64,000 nt of DNA, from NCBI GenBank assembly GCA_030833725.1, contig JAURGP010000004.1:1-64000 (forward strand), given 5' to 3'. The stretch comes from Candidatus Kapaibacterium sp. Its GTDB lineage: Bacteria > Bacteroidota > Ignavibacteria > Kapaibacteriales > Kapaibacteriaceae. The translations under genes were made by a program, and so were the position numbers. Shown here one piece after another: positions 40,902 to 52,219 of this stretch (position 1 is its first letter; every line of letters begins with the position of its first letter). The notes under the pieces are model-generated. The model saw only the letters and a program-made list of their open reading frames with translations, did no database searches and was not told the DNA's origin.

Positions 40902-41497
40902 GATACCTCCCCTTCCATGTTGACAAACGTGCAGGGTGCCTCCAGTGCCAACGACAACAACTGCTGATACTGTTGATCCGGCACTTCAACGGCACCAAGC
41001 GAGGCGGTGAAGTCGTTAATGTACTGCGTGTCCAGTAAGGTAAAGTTCTGCGCTCGCAGGTGCTGAACGAGCCACGCAAAGGCTGCTTTGCTGGCATTAG
41101 GCCGTCGGGAGAACATCGACTCGCCAAAAAAAGCGCCGCCCAGTGCCACACCATACAAGCCCCCTACCAACTCCTGCTGGTGCCATGCTTCCACACTGTG
41201 GGCAAAGCCCAGCTCGTGCAGTTCGACGTAGGCGTCGATGATGTCGGGGCTGATCCACGTGACGGGACGATCGGCACAGGCCGTAATCACGTCGCGGAAG
41301 GCACTGTTTACCGTCATGCTGAACGTCTTGCGCTGCACCACCTTGCGTAACGAGGTCGAGATGGTTACGGCGTCTAGGGGGATGATCGATCGAGGATCCG
41401 GACGATGCCAGAGGATCTCCCCATCCTCCTCGGCCATCGGGAAGAAGCCGCGTTCGTAGGCCATCAAGAGCACGTCTACCGTCATGACCGTGATCAC
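40898..41497 (-). CDS. aat: Leucyl/phenylalanyl-tRNA--protein transferase
   Basis: AYERGFFPMAEEDGEILWHRPDPRSIIPLD...GGLYGVALGGAFFGESMFSR...ASKAAFAWL. Confidence 0.95.
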   Translation of the reverse strand: MITVMTVDVLLMAYERGFFPMAEEDGEILWHRPDPRSIIPLDAVTISTSLRKVVQRKTFSMTVNSAFRDVITACADRPVTWISPDIIDAYVELHELGFAHSVEAWHQQELVGGLYGVALGGAFFGESMFSRRPNASKAAFAWLVQHLRAQNFTLLDTQYINDFTASLGAVEVPDQQYQQLLSLALEAPCTFVNMEGEVS

Positions 41498-42192
41498 CGT
41501 CGTGTAGCTACGTACATGGAATACGGAATCTCCTTACGATCGCAGAACGACTGCTGATCCGTGGCAAAGTCGAATGGCCAAGGATACTGCTCGGAGACAT
41601 CATGAACAACAAACCGTCCATGGGCAGCAATGGTGCTTCGCTGATGCTCTTCCACCTCGGGCACATCTGTTGCGAAGTAGATCCGACCACCTGGGGCCAG
41701 AATCCGATCAAGTTCATCGAGCAGTTCCGTGGAGAAGAGCCGTCGCTTATGATGCCGTTTCTTGGGCCAGGGATCCGCAAAGAGATAGGTGACGTAGTCG
41801 ATGGAGCCTGAATCAATCCATGGCAAGCCATTCACGGCCGAATACCAAAGAGCATGGGCATTGGGAATGGCTTCGCCAGCGATCACGCCCTGAATCCATT
41901 CGATCAGCACGTTGCGGACCTCGATGCCCAGAACGTTGACCTGTGGAAACGCCAGTGCATGGGCCAACAGAAAGCCACCGCGTCCACAGCCCAGGTCGAT
42001 CACCGTAGCCGGTGCGCCGTTGCCAAACCACTCCGCCCAGGTAGCGGCATCGATCAGGGGTGGATACCACGCCGGACGGATCAGCTGTTGCTGTAGGGGC
42101 ATGTACAGCTGGGGGCTGACGTGGTGGCGTACTCGGGGAATCGGATACCGTCGGAAATCGATCACGGCGTGGCTTTTCGGCGAATTCTTCAT
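41494..42192 (-). CDS. trmB: tRNA (guanine-N7-)-methyltransferase
   Basis: TVIDLGCGRGGFLLAHALAFPQVNVLGIEVRNVL...YLFADPWPKKRHHKRRLF; start either 42198 or 42192. Confidence 0.93.
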   Translation of the reverse strand: MKNSPKSHAVIDFRRYPIPRVRHHVSPQLYMPLQQQLIRPAWYPPLIDAATWAEWFGNGAPATVIDLGCGRGGFLLAHALAFPQVNVLGIEVRNVLIEWIQGVIAGEAIPNAHALWYSAVNGLPWIDSGSIDYVTYLFADPWPKKRHHKRRLFSTELLDELDRILAPGGRIYFATDVPEVEEHQRSTIAAHGRFVVHDVSEQYPWPFDFATDQQSFCDRKEIPYSMYVATRR

Positions 42193-42198
42193 GAACAT

Positions 42199-42207
42199 GC
42201 AAATCTA
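42199..42207 (-). promoter_or_regulatory. TAnnTTTG-type -7 element (TAGATTTGC) for trmB
   Basis: Match to consensus, directly upstream of trmB start codons. Confidence 0.55.
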
Positions 42208-42223
42208 CATCGCACTCCTTGCC

Positions 42224-42232
42224 TATATTTGC
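42224..42232 (+). promoter_or_regulatory. TAnnTTTG-type -7 element (TATATTTGC) for secD
   Basis: Match to consensus in the divergent trmB/secD intergenic region. Confidence 0.55.
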
Positions 42233-42296
42233 GTTCTTATGCTCACACCCCAATCGTCGTGAGCGGGGCTGTTGTGTTTGTTCCAGGGAGGAATCC

Positions 42297-44345
42297 TTGA
42301 ATCGGAAGAATCTTAGTCGCTGGCTGCTGATTTTTGCTCCACTGCTTGCAGTAGCCTACCTTTTATGGCCGACCTATCGGTTTTATCAACTCGATGCTGA
42401 ACGCTCGTCGTTGGCTTCGGACTCCGCTGCTCTCGAAGCATGGGACGTTCAGAATGCCGAGGACTACCAGACGGCGCGCCTCAAGCGGATCAAGCTCGGT
42501 CTTGACCTGCGCGGCGGTATGTACGTCACCTTGGAAGTCGACGTTCTGAAGCTCATCGAAGAATCGGCGGACAAGCTGAGCATCGACGATGACTTCATGG
42601 CTGTGTTGGAGGAAACCCGCAAGGAGACCGACAATACCGACAAAAACGTACTGGACGTCTTCCTTGAGAAGTTCCGCGCCAAGGCGGCTACCAACAACAT
42701 GTCGCTGCTCCAGTACTTCACGGTGTCGAACCAACTGGATCCAACCGAGGAGGCTATCGAAGAGAAGCTGCGCAAGGACGTTGATGAAGCCATCGACCAG
42801 GCGTTGCAGGTGATTAGCCAGCGGATCAACAAGTACGACGTATCGGAAGCCAACATTCAAAAGCAGGGGGCTCGTCGCATCCTGCTTGAGCTTCCAGACG
42901 TGAAGGATGAAAACGAGATTCGCTCGCTGCTGCAGACCACGGCTCGTCTGGAGTTCCATCGTGTGACGATGGGTCGTCCAATGATCGAAACGTTCTACGC
43001 TATCGACGCTCTGCTGCGTGGAGACGTTCTGGAAGAGCCAGCTGAAGACACCACGGCTGTGGCTGACACGGCCACGGTAGCTGCAGCAGATTCCACGGTA
43101 GCCGACACGGCAAAAGCTGACACCGCAAAAGCTGACACCACGAATCCGTACGCAGGACTGTCTGACGATGAGGCCTTGCGCCGCATCAAGAAGGACTATC
43201 CGTTCACGTACATGATCTCAGGCGTGTTCGCTCCAAATGCACAGGCATCCTTCCAGGCATTTGACTTCACGCTGAAGAAAGCAGCGGACTTCCCAGAAAC
43301 TGGAGTGTATCGCTTCGTTGTGGGTGAAAAGTTCGTTTCGCGATTCCTGGCCATCATGGACCGTCCGGACGTGCAGCGCTTGATGCCGGTAGATCTAAAG
43401 ATTCTGGTGGGAGCAAAGCCGGAGCGCCAACAAGGTGCTGATGCTGAAGCTGGATTCTTTGACATCTACGGGGTTGCCGCCGACCCGGAGCTCACCGGCG
43501 ACGTGGTGACCGAAGCCTTCCCAAGCTTTGACCCTCAGAATAACCAGCCCGTGGTAATCATGGACATGAACTCCGAGGGGGCAGAGCGCTGGGCATCGAT
43601 TACCGCAGCAAACATCAACAAGCAGATTGCTATCGTACTCGACGGCCGCGTGTACTCCGCACCAAACGTACAAGGCAAGATTCCCGACGGACGCTCACAG
43701 ATTACCGGCATGGGCAACACCGAGGAAGCCAACCTTCTGGCCGTTGTTCTCAAGGCTGGTGCGCTGAAGGCTCCTGTCAAAATCATCGAAGAGCGCGTCG
43801 TTGGTCCATCGCTGGGTGAGGACTCGATTCGTCGTGGTATCACCAGCTCGATTCTGTCGTTTGCTCTGGTGATTCTGTTCATGCTGGTGTACTACATGAT
43901 GGGTGGCGGCCTGGCCGACATCGCCCTGATGATGAACGTGCTCTTGGTGGTGGCCGGTCTTGCTGGTTTCGGTGGCACGCTCACGCTGCCGGGTATTGCC
44001 GGTATCATCTTGGCCACAGCCATGGCGGTGGATGCCAACATCCTGATCTTCGAACGGATTCGTGAGGAGATGGCGATGGGTAAACCACTGCGCAGTGCAG
44101 TGGAGCAGGGCTATGCCAAGGCATGGAGCGCCATCCTTGACTCGAACATCACCAACATGCTCTCCGGTATCGTTCTCATCTTCCTGGGAACCGGACCGGT
44201 GAAGGGCTTTGCTGTGACGCTGATTATCGGTGTGTTGATGACACTCTTTACGGCCGTCGTTCTCACGCGTGCAATGTTCGAAATCATGATTTCGAGCGGA
44301 GCTACCAGCATCAATCTTGGTCAAAAGAAGACGGCTTCGGCCTAA
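42297..44345 (+). CDS. secD: Protein translocase subunit SecD (probable TTG start)
   Basis: LGLDLRGGMYVTLEVDV, INKYDVSEANIQKQGARRILLELPDV, SECD-type MAVDANILIFERIREEMAMGKPLRSAVEQGYAKAWSAILDSN. Confidence 0.93.
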   Translation: MNRKNLSRWLLIFAPLLAVAYLLWPTYRFYQLDAERSSLASDSAALEAWDVQNAEDYQTARLKRIKLGLDLRGGMYVTLEVDVLKLIEESADKLSIDDDFMAVLEETRKETDNTDKNVLDVFLEKFRAKAATNNMSLLQYFTVSNQLDPTEEAIEEKLRKDVDEAIDQALQVISQRINKYDVSEANIQKQGARRILLELPDVKDENEIRSLLQTTARLEFHRVTMGRPMIETFYAIDALLRGDVLEEPAEDTTAVADTATVAAADSTVADTAKADTAKADTTNPYAGLSDDEALRRIKKDYPFTYMISGVFAPNAQASFQAFDFTLKKAADFPETGVYRFVVGEKFVSRFLAIMDRPDVQRLMPVDLKILVGAKPERQQGADAEAGFFDIYGVAADPELTGDVVTEAFPSFDPQNNQPVVIMDMNSEGAERWASITAANINKQIAIVLDGRVYSAPNVQGKIPDGRSQITGMGNTEEANLLAVVLKAGALKAPVKIIEERVVGPSLGEDSIRRGITSSILSFALVILFMLVYYMMGGGLADIALMMNVLLVVAGLAGFGGTLTLPGIAGIILATAMAVDANILIFERIREEMAMGKPLRSAVEQGYAKAWSAILDSNITNMLSGIVLIFLGTGPVKGFAVTLIIGVLMTLFTAVVLTRAMFEIMISSGATSINLGQKKTASA

Positions 44346-44363
44346 CGAGGAAAGATCCAAACC

Positions 44364-45320
44364 ATGGACCTGATCAAAAAAACAAACATCGACTTTGTCT
44401 CGAACCGTAACCGGTTCTTCACCATCTCGTTTGGACTGATTGTTGCCGGCCTGTTGGCCGTCGTTTTCACGTTCAACAGCTCAAGCGATCTGGGCATCGA
44501 CTTCACGGGTGGTACACAGGTGACCATCAAGTTCGAAAAGGCATCGGTGTCTACCGATGAGGTGCGCACGTCGCTTACTTCGATGGGCTATGCTGGTGCG
44601 GAGCTCAAGAGCTTCGGTAACGATGGTGAATACCTCATCCGCGTAGGAGCTACCGGTAAGGCCACCGAGGTGTCGCAGGAAATTGTTGCTTCCCTGCAAG
44701 AGGCGTTTCCCGCAGATGAGGTGACGCTGCTGGGTGCCGACAACGTGGAGGTGAAGATCTCCAATGAATTGGCCTATCAATCAGCCCTTGCTCTTGCGGT
44801 GGCACTTGTGGTGATGCTTCTGTACATCGCCTTCCGCTTCCAGGAGTTGGTGTACGGCCTTGGTGCCATCGTTGCCCTGTTGCACGATGTACTGTTGGCC
44901 TTCATCGTATCGGTCCTGTTCAACAAGACGGGCCTGCTGAACCTTGAGATCAACATCAATGCTATCGCTGCCTACCTGACCATCATTGGTTACTCCATCA
45001 ACGACAAGGTTGTGGTGTTCGACCGTATTCGCGAAAACCGCGAGAAGCATAAGGGTATGGGGCTTGCCGACTTGATCAACCTCAGCATTAACGAGACGCT
45101 CAGCCGTACGATTATCACGGGTGTATCGGTTCTTGGTGCCTTGCTCGTGCTGGTCTTCTTCGGTGGTGACGTGCTCGAAGGCTTTGCCTTCACCATGTTC
45201 GCCGGCATCGTGATTGGTACGTACTCCTCAATCTGGATTGCGTCGTCGTTTGTGATCTGGTACACCGATCGCGTCAAGCACAAGCGTATCGGTACAGTGC
45301 ATACCTCGCCTGCCAAGTAA
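44364..45320 (+). CDS. secF: Protein translocase subunit SecF
   Basis: LGIDFTGGTQVTIKFE; IGYSINDKVVVFDRIRENREKHKGMGLADLINLSINETLSRTIITG. Confidence 0.95.
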   Translation: MDLIKKTNIDFVSNRNRFFTISFGLIVAGLLAVVFTFNSSSDLGIDFTGGTQVTIKFEKASVSTDEVRTSLTSMGYAGAELKSFGNDGEYLIRVGATGKATEVSQEIVASLQEAFPADEVTLLGADNVEVKISNELAYQSALALAVALVVMLLYIAFRFQELVYGLGAIVALLHDVLLAFIVSVLFNKTGLLNLEININAIAAYLTIIGYSINDKVVVFDRIRENREKHKGMGLADLINLSINETLSRTIITGVSVLGALLVLVFFGGDVLEGFAFTMFAGIVIGTYSSIWIASSFVIWYTDRVKHKRIGTVHTSPAK

Positions 45321-45321
45321 G

Positions 45322-46906
<1,585 letters not shown>

Positions 46907-46907
<1 letters not shown>

Positions 46908-49900
46908 TGTTATGTTACGGTGCTGTGAAGCGCCTTCCCATCATGATTGTGGCACTTCTACTTGGCCTTGCAGGTCAGGTAGTACCAGCCTATGCCCAGC
47001 GATGGGTCGAGGCAACCCTGCCTCCCCCCTACGACAAGGGCTTCTACCTCGATATCTACTTCCTCCCCTCTGATCCACAGCGCGGATGGGCCTGCGATAT
47101 GGACTCCGGCTACGTTGTTCGTACCACCAATGGGGGACAGACGTGGATCGGAGGTCGAGTGGTGGGAGTAGGGAAGAGCTGCCATCTGGAGTACGTCCAG
47201 TTCTTCGCCAGTGGCGTTGGCTATGCCTGTGGTCCAGGCGGATTCTTCAAATCCACCAACAACGGTGCGACGTGGACGGAGATCACCTTACCGGGCCAGT
47301 TGCAGGCATCATCACCGTGGGGCGCGTGGTTTCGTGACGAGAATGTGGGATGGGTTACCGGAGGTGGCTGCGGCAACAACGTGTTTGCACGGACAACCAA
47401 CGGTGGAGCATCATTCACAGCCTTCCGCACAACAACACCTGCAGGGTCGAACCTCTCTGATCCATTGTGGCAGTCGGACATGCCTGCCGGAGAAGTACTC
47501 GCCATCGGCAACGGCACACTATGGAAGAGCACGGACGATGGTCTGTCGTGGTTTGTGGTGAACGCAACGGGGTCTACCAATCCGTGGCATGAAGAGATCA
47601 CGCGCTACGGATCGTCGATCATGGTGTCGAATGCCTCATCGAATTGTACGCCACGGAACTACATCGGTGGAGGAGCGCGATGGAGCCACAACAACGGCCA
47701 GACGTGGCAGGCCTATGAAACACGAGCCAACATGTATGGCGCCTATCTGGTGAACAACTCCGTTGCCTGGATTGCCGGGGAACGGGGAAACGTGTGGTAC
47801 ACGGCCAATGGTGGTGCCGACTGGGAGCTCCGCAACTGTGGCCTTGATGGCCGCGACATGGACGACATCACCTTTATCACGGAAAACGTTGGCTGGGTAG
47901 CCGGCGACGGCCTGTTCTACCTCGCACCAGCCAACCGCTACCTTACTCCTACTGCTCTGACGCTTACCGAGGACTGTCCGGGCGAGGGAGCGATCGATAC
48001 CATCTGGGTGCATAACGAGGACTTCAACGATGCCCCGTGGGAGTCGGAGTTTCTGGGCCAGTACGAGTACCTCTACAAGGTGATCAACGTACTGCCCTAT
48101 CCCTTGCCGAAATGCGACTCCACGCCGATGGTCATTCAGTATCGGGGGCGAGACAACACTACGCGGGACGCACAGCTGCGCGTCCACATTTACAATGCCG
48201 ACTCCACGGAAGTGGTGGCAACACTGTATGCCGATCTGTCGGGGCGGATGCGCCGGCTTACGGCTGCGCCGCAAACCGACACCGTAGTCTTCCAGGCACG
48301 AGCCGGCCAAACGGTGGAGCGCACATTGGACTGGTCGCGCACCGATCTGCCCGCAGAAGAGATTCAGGCCATCACGCTCGACAGTGGCGACACAACCATT
48401 TCCATTGCGGGTGCTCTGCCGCTCCAGGTGCGTGCGGCCCCCAGTACCTCCCGAACCATCATCCGTGCTACCGTGGCTGATACAGGTTGGGTAGAGTCTC
48501 GGTTCCGAGTTCGCCTGATGCCGTGTGAGCGCGACACGTTTGTCACGGTCCGGGTATTGGGTCTGTCTCCGATCATCAATGCACCCAACAGCGCTGCGAT
48601 CGATGCCGCCTGCGATACCGACGGCCGGCTCTACATTCCGTTGCAGAATACCGGCAACATGACACTGACGATCTCCGAAGCTAACCTTACCGGCAGCGAC
48701 GCTACTGCATTCAGCGTCCTTGGCATGACAAGTGGCCGTCCTGGTCCGCCATGGCAAGTGCCGGTAGGGGGCTCTGATACGCTGGTGGTAGCGTACACGG
48801 CACGAACAGGCTCGGAGCGTGCACAGTTGATCCTGGTCAACGACGACTACACCACAGCGCGTGGCTCGGTAACGCCATGGGTGGTGGATCTCTCAGCCAG
48901 CGCCGATGGTCCATCGTTCGAGGTTCGTCCGATGGTACTTGATCTTGGGCAGCTCTGCCGTGGGCAGGAGAAGGACACGTTGTTCAGGGTTGCCAATACG
49001 GGACGATCGATGATCTACTCCACGGCCGTCGCCTCAGGATCGCACGTGCGAGGTCTGGGATCGGGTGCTGAGAATGTCAATCCCGGTAGCGAGCGTACCT
49101 ATCGCTTCCAGTGGTCCTGGCCAGTTACCGGGGTTGTGGAAGACACCATCCGCGTGATTGTCCAGCCGTGCGACTCCGTAGAAACGGTCATTCTGCGAGC
49201 GACGATCATCGACGACCGCATCGAGCTGAATCCTCCGCAGATCACGATGAGCTCAACACCTGGCGTTGAAGTTCAGCAAACGTGGAGCCTAGCGGCACGT
49301 ACATCCCAAACCATCAGCGTGACGCGCATTGCGCTGGTACCGCCGGTAGCTGGTGCCGTGATTGACGCACCTGCTGTTCCGTTTAGGATGACTGCGGGTG
49401 AGCTTGCAGCAATCACGGTGCGCTGGACACCGCTGCAAGAAGGCACAACGGTGTCGACACTCTTGGTAGAATGTACAGCTGCATGCCAGCCGGAGGCACA
49501 AGCTGAGGTCACGTTCGTTGCCAAGACCAGTGCCATCACGGTCGATCGCCAGCAACTCGACTTCACTGCCGTCTGTGCTCGTCAGCGCATCCGTGATACC
49601 GTGTTCGTCCGATCCGAATCGGTAAGCCCCTTACCATTGAAGGCACCCGTGATCGTCGAAGCTGGGTCGCCATTCACCGTGGTTGAACCTTCGCAAGCCG
49701 TGGTCCTGCAACCCGCCACGGACCTCGCCGTGGTAGTAGAGTTTGATCCCACTGCGGTAACCGTGAATGGTCCGGTTGCTACAGCAACGCTGCGCATCGA
49801 AGCTGAACAGGGTGGCAGTGTGCAGGATGTTGCCGTACGAGGTGCGGCGCTGTCCTCGGTGATCGAGAGCGATACGGTGATAGATCTTGGTGATCATGAT

Positions 49901-51175
49901 CGCTGCGACGACCCCATGAGTGCTACTGTTGTGTTTCGCAACAGCGGTACCGTCACTGACGTTTTGGTGTTAGGTGGTCAGCTTCCATCAGGTGTTGATG
50001 TTAGTGTAACGTCGCTCCTGCTGAGCCCTGGTAGTAGTGCCTCCGTGACAATCACGTGTGTACCTGCGCTGCTCTCTCTGGGCGCATCGGTCATCGAACT
50101 TCCATGGCTTGGTACCAGCTGCGGCGATACCGTGACGGCTACCGTTCTGATTCGCGTAAACGAGGACCAACCGCTCGTGGTTGATCCACCGGTGGTCGAT
50201 CTCGGGACGGTCCTTGTTGGCGATGTTGTGCCGTCGCGCATCACGCTGCGAAACACGAACGCCGTTCCTACGTTTGTCATCAGCGCCGAGATTGAGCCAG
50301 CGGGTCAGGGTTGGTCGATCGTATCGGTCCCAGCATCGATCCGAGCCGGAGATGTTGGCATTGCCGACGTCCAGTTCGCACCAACGAGCGCTGGCAGCGT
50401 TACCTGCCAACTGATCATCATTACGCAGACGGCCTGCCTCGACACTCACATCGTGGACCTGCGTGCCGAGGTGCTCGATCGCCCCCGCTACACAGCGGTG
50501 ATCAGGGCAGATCGGTACCGCGTGAATCCCTACGATCGTGTAGATGTGCCGATCACGCTCGTGAGCGATATCCGTGATGCCAAGCCTACGGAACTGTCGG
50601 TAACGGTGCAGTACTCGCCACTACTGTTCCGTGTAGATCAGGTTTCCTCTCAGTATCCCGATGCCACGGTTTCGTCTGTTCAAGTCGACGGCTCGGTGAC
50701 GATTCGTGCGGTTGCGAGTGGTGAAGGCTTTGGTGCAGCTGGTGACCTTGCCGTACTATCCGGTACGGCGATACCGTCGATACCTGACTCTACCACCATC
50801 GACATCACCAATTCTACATTGTTGAGCGTAGAGGCCGTAGAGATCCTTGAGATCGATGGTCTGGTGCAGATCAACATGTGCGGACCATACAATGCCATTC
50901 GGTTCCGCAAGCCCACGACGATCCAGATTGGCGCTCCACATCCCGTCTCATCGGAGCTCCAGCTGATGGTAGATGCACATACCGCTCACACGGGCAGCAT
51001 TCGCCTTGTGGACCCCAACGGTGCGCTAGCAGCAGAATGGGTCTCCGTGTCGCTGCCAGAGGGTCCGTCGACCATCACACTGCCCCTCGGTAACATCGCT
51101 ACGGGGATGTACATCGTGGAGGTTCATACCTCCATAGGCGGCGTGTTTACCGTGCCTGTGGTCGTGCTGCCGTAA
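46907..51175 (+). CDS. Giant secreted protein: N-terminal BNR/YCF48-like repeats, Ig-like (choice-of-anchor D-like) domains, type A T9SS sorting domain
   Basis: RTTNGGQTWIGG, KSTNNGATWTEI, NVGWVAGDG; repeated 'VFRNSGTVTDV...', 'LRNTNAVPTFVISAEI'; C-terminal TGMYIVEVHTSIGGVFTVPVVVLP. Confidence 0.72.
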
Positions 51176-52094
51176 CTGATCTAAGAGCCGTGGCTAGCGC
51201 CGCAGCAAATGCCTCTGGTGCATCCGTACCAACATGCTCCCTGTGTTCTGCAACCAGCGTTAGCATACCACCGCTCTCCACCGCGGACAGGACAACCGTG
51301 ATCTCGGCCGCAGTCGGTGTGCGGCGAACTGAACCCGAAACAACATAGTCCATGCCAAAGGCATGAAGTATTCGAATCTCGGTGGGAGTCGGGAGGCGAT
51401 CATTTTCGACTTCGAAGAAGCCAGCCTTTGCCATCATCGCATCGCGGGTGTCGAGATCGATCACGGTCCACGTCACCTCCTTTTGAAGAGCATACACCAC
51501 ACTGAGTGCCAGGTGGTAGGAGTTCACGGTTGGCTGGGCGAAGTACTCCCAGGCAGGGGTTGCCAGTGAGTCATCGGTAAACGTAAAGCCCCCTACACTC
51601 ATGAGCGGAGCAGCTACGACCGCTGTGTCGTGATCCAGTTCAGCAAGTGCTCGCTCCATGGACGTCAAGATCGCAGGGTCAGCCAACACGATACCGTCTG
51701 TCGTGTAGCGGGAGGTAGCAAAGCCTGTGCCCCGACGCACGACCGTCGTATCGCGAACCGAGCGAAGAACAATCTCGGAGCGCACGAGGTTGGCAATCCG
51801 CATCGACGAGGCAAACACCACGTACTCGGCCTTCAACAGCGCTGCACCCTCAAGAGCCGGCACGTCAGCTGTGCTACTCTCCCTCAAGAGAGAGTCACGG
51901 ATATCGGCTGGCATGTAGGTATAGCGTCCCGATCGGTTTAAGGCCAGCGACAGGCCAGCCTCGACCTTCAATGCCGACATCGCTGGATCGGTGGTGTCGC
52001 ACACGATGCGCACCGGAATGGTAAGGGGCTGGGCAGCCGCAATCGTTACCGCTGCAAGAGCAGGTATCCAGCCAAGTAACACGCGTAGGATCAT
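51147..52094 (-). CDS. Hypothetical exported protein
   Basis: Signal peptide MILRVLLGWIPALAAVTIAAAQ; no confident family. Confidence 0.5.
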   Translation of the reverse strand: MILRVLLGWIPALAAVTIAAAQPLTIPVRIVCDTTDPAMSALKVEAGLSLALNRSGRYTYMPADIRDSLLRESSTADVPALEGAALLKAEYVVFASSMRIANLVRSEIVLRSVRDTTVVRRGTGFATSRYTTDGIVLADPAILTSMERALAELDHDTAVVAAPLMSVGGFTFTDDSLATPAWEYFAQPTVNSYHLALSVVYALQKEVTWTVIDLDTRDAMMAKAGFFEVENDRLPTPTEIRILHAFGMDYVVSGSVRRTPTAAEITVVLSAVESGGMLTLVAEHREHVGTDAPEAFAAALATALRSVTAARPQAR

Positions 52095-52097
52095 GGA

Positions 52098-52106
52098 GCA
52101 AAGCTA
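52098..52106 (-). promoter_or_regulatory. TAnnTTTG-type -7 element (TAGCTTTGC), 3 nt from ATG at 52094
   Basis: Match to the Bacteroidota -7 consensus TAnnTTTG. Confidence 0.6.
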
Positions 52107-52219
52107 CAATCATGGAATGTTACGCAAGGGAAACACTGCCGTAACACTGGGCTGATGTACCGCCGATAGTTTCGAGTTCGTAGTCAAGGTTCTCTCCAAC
52201 AGTACTCAGGATCATACGC

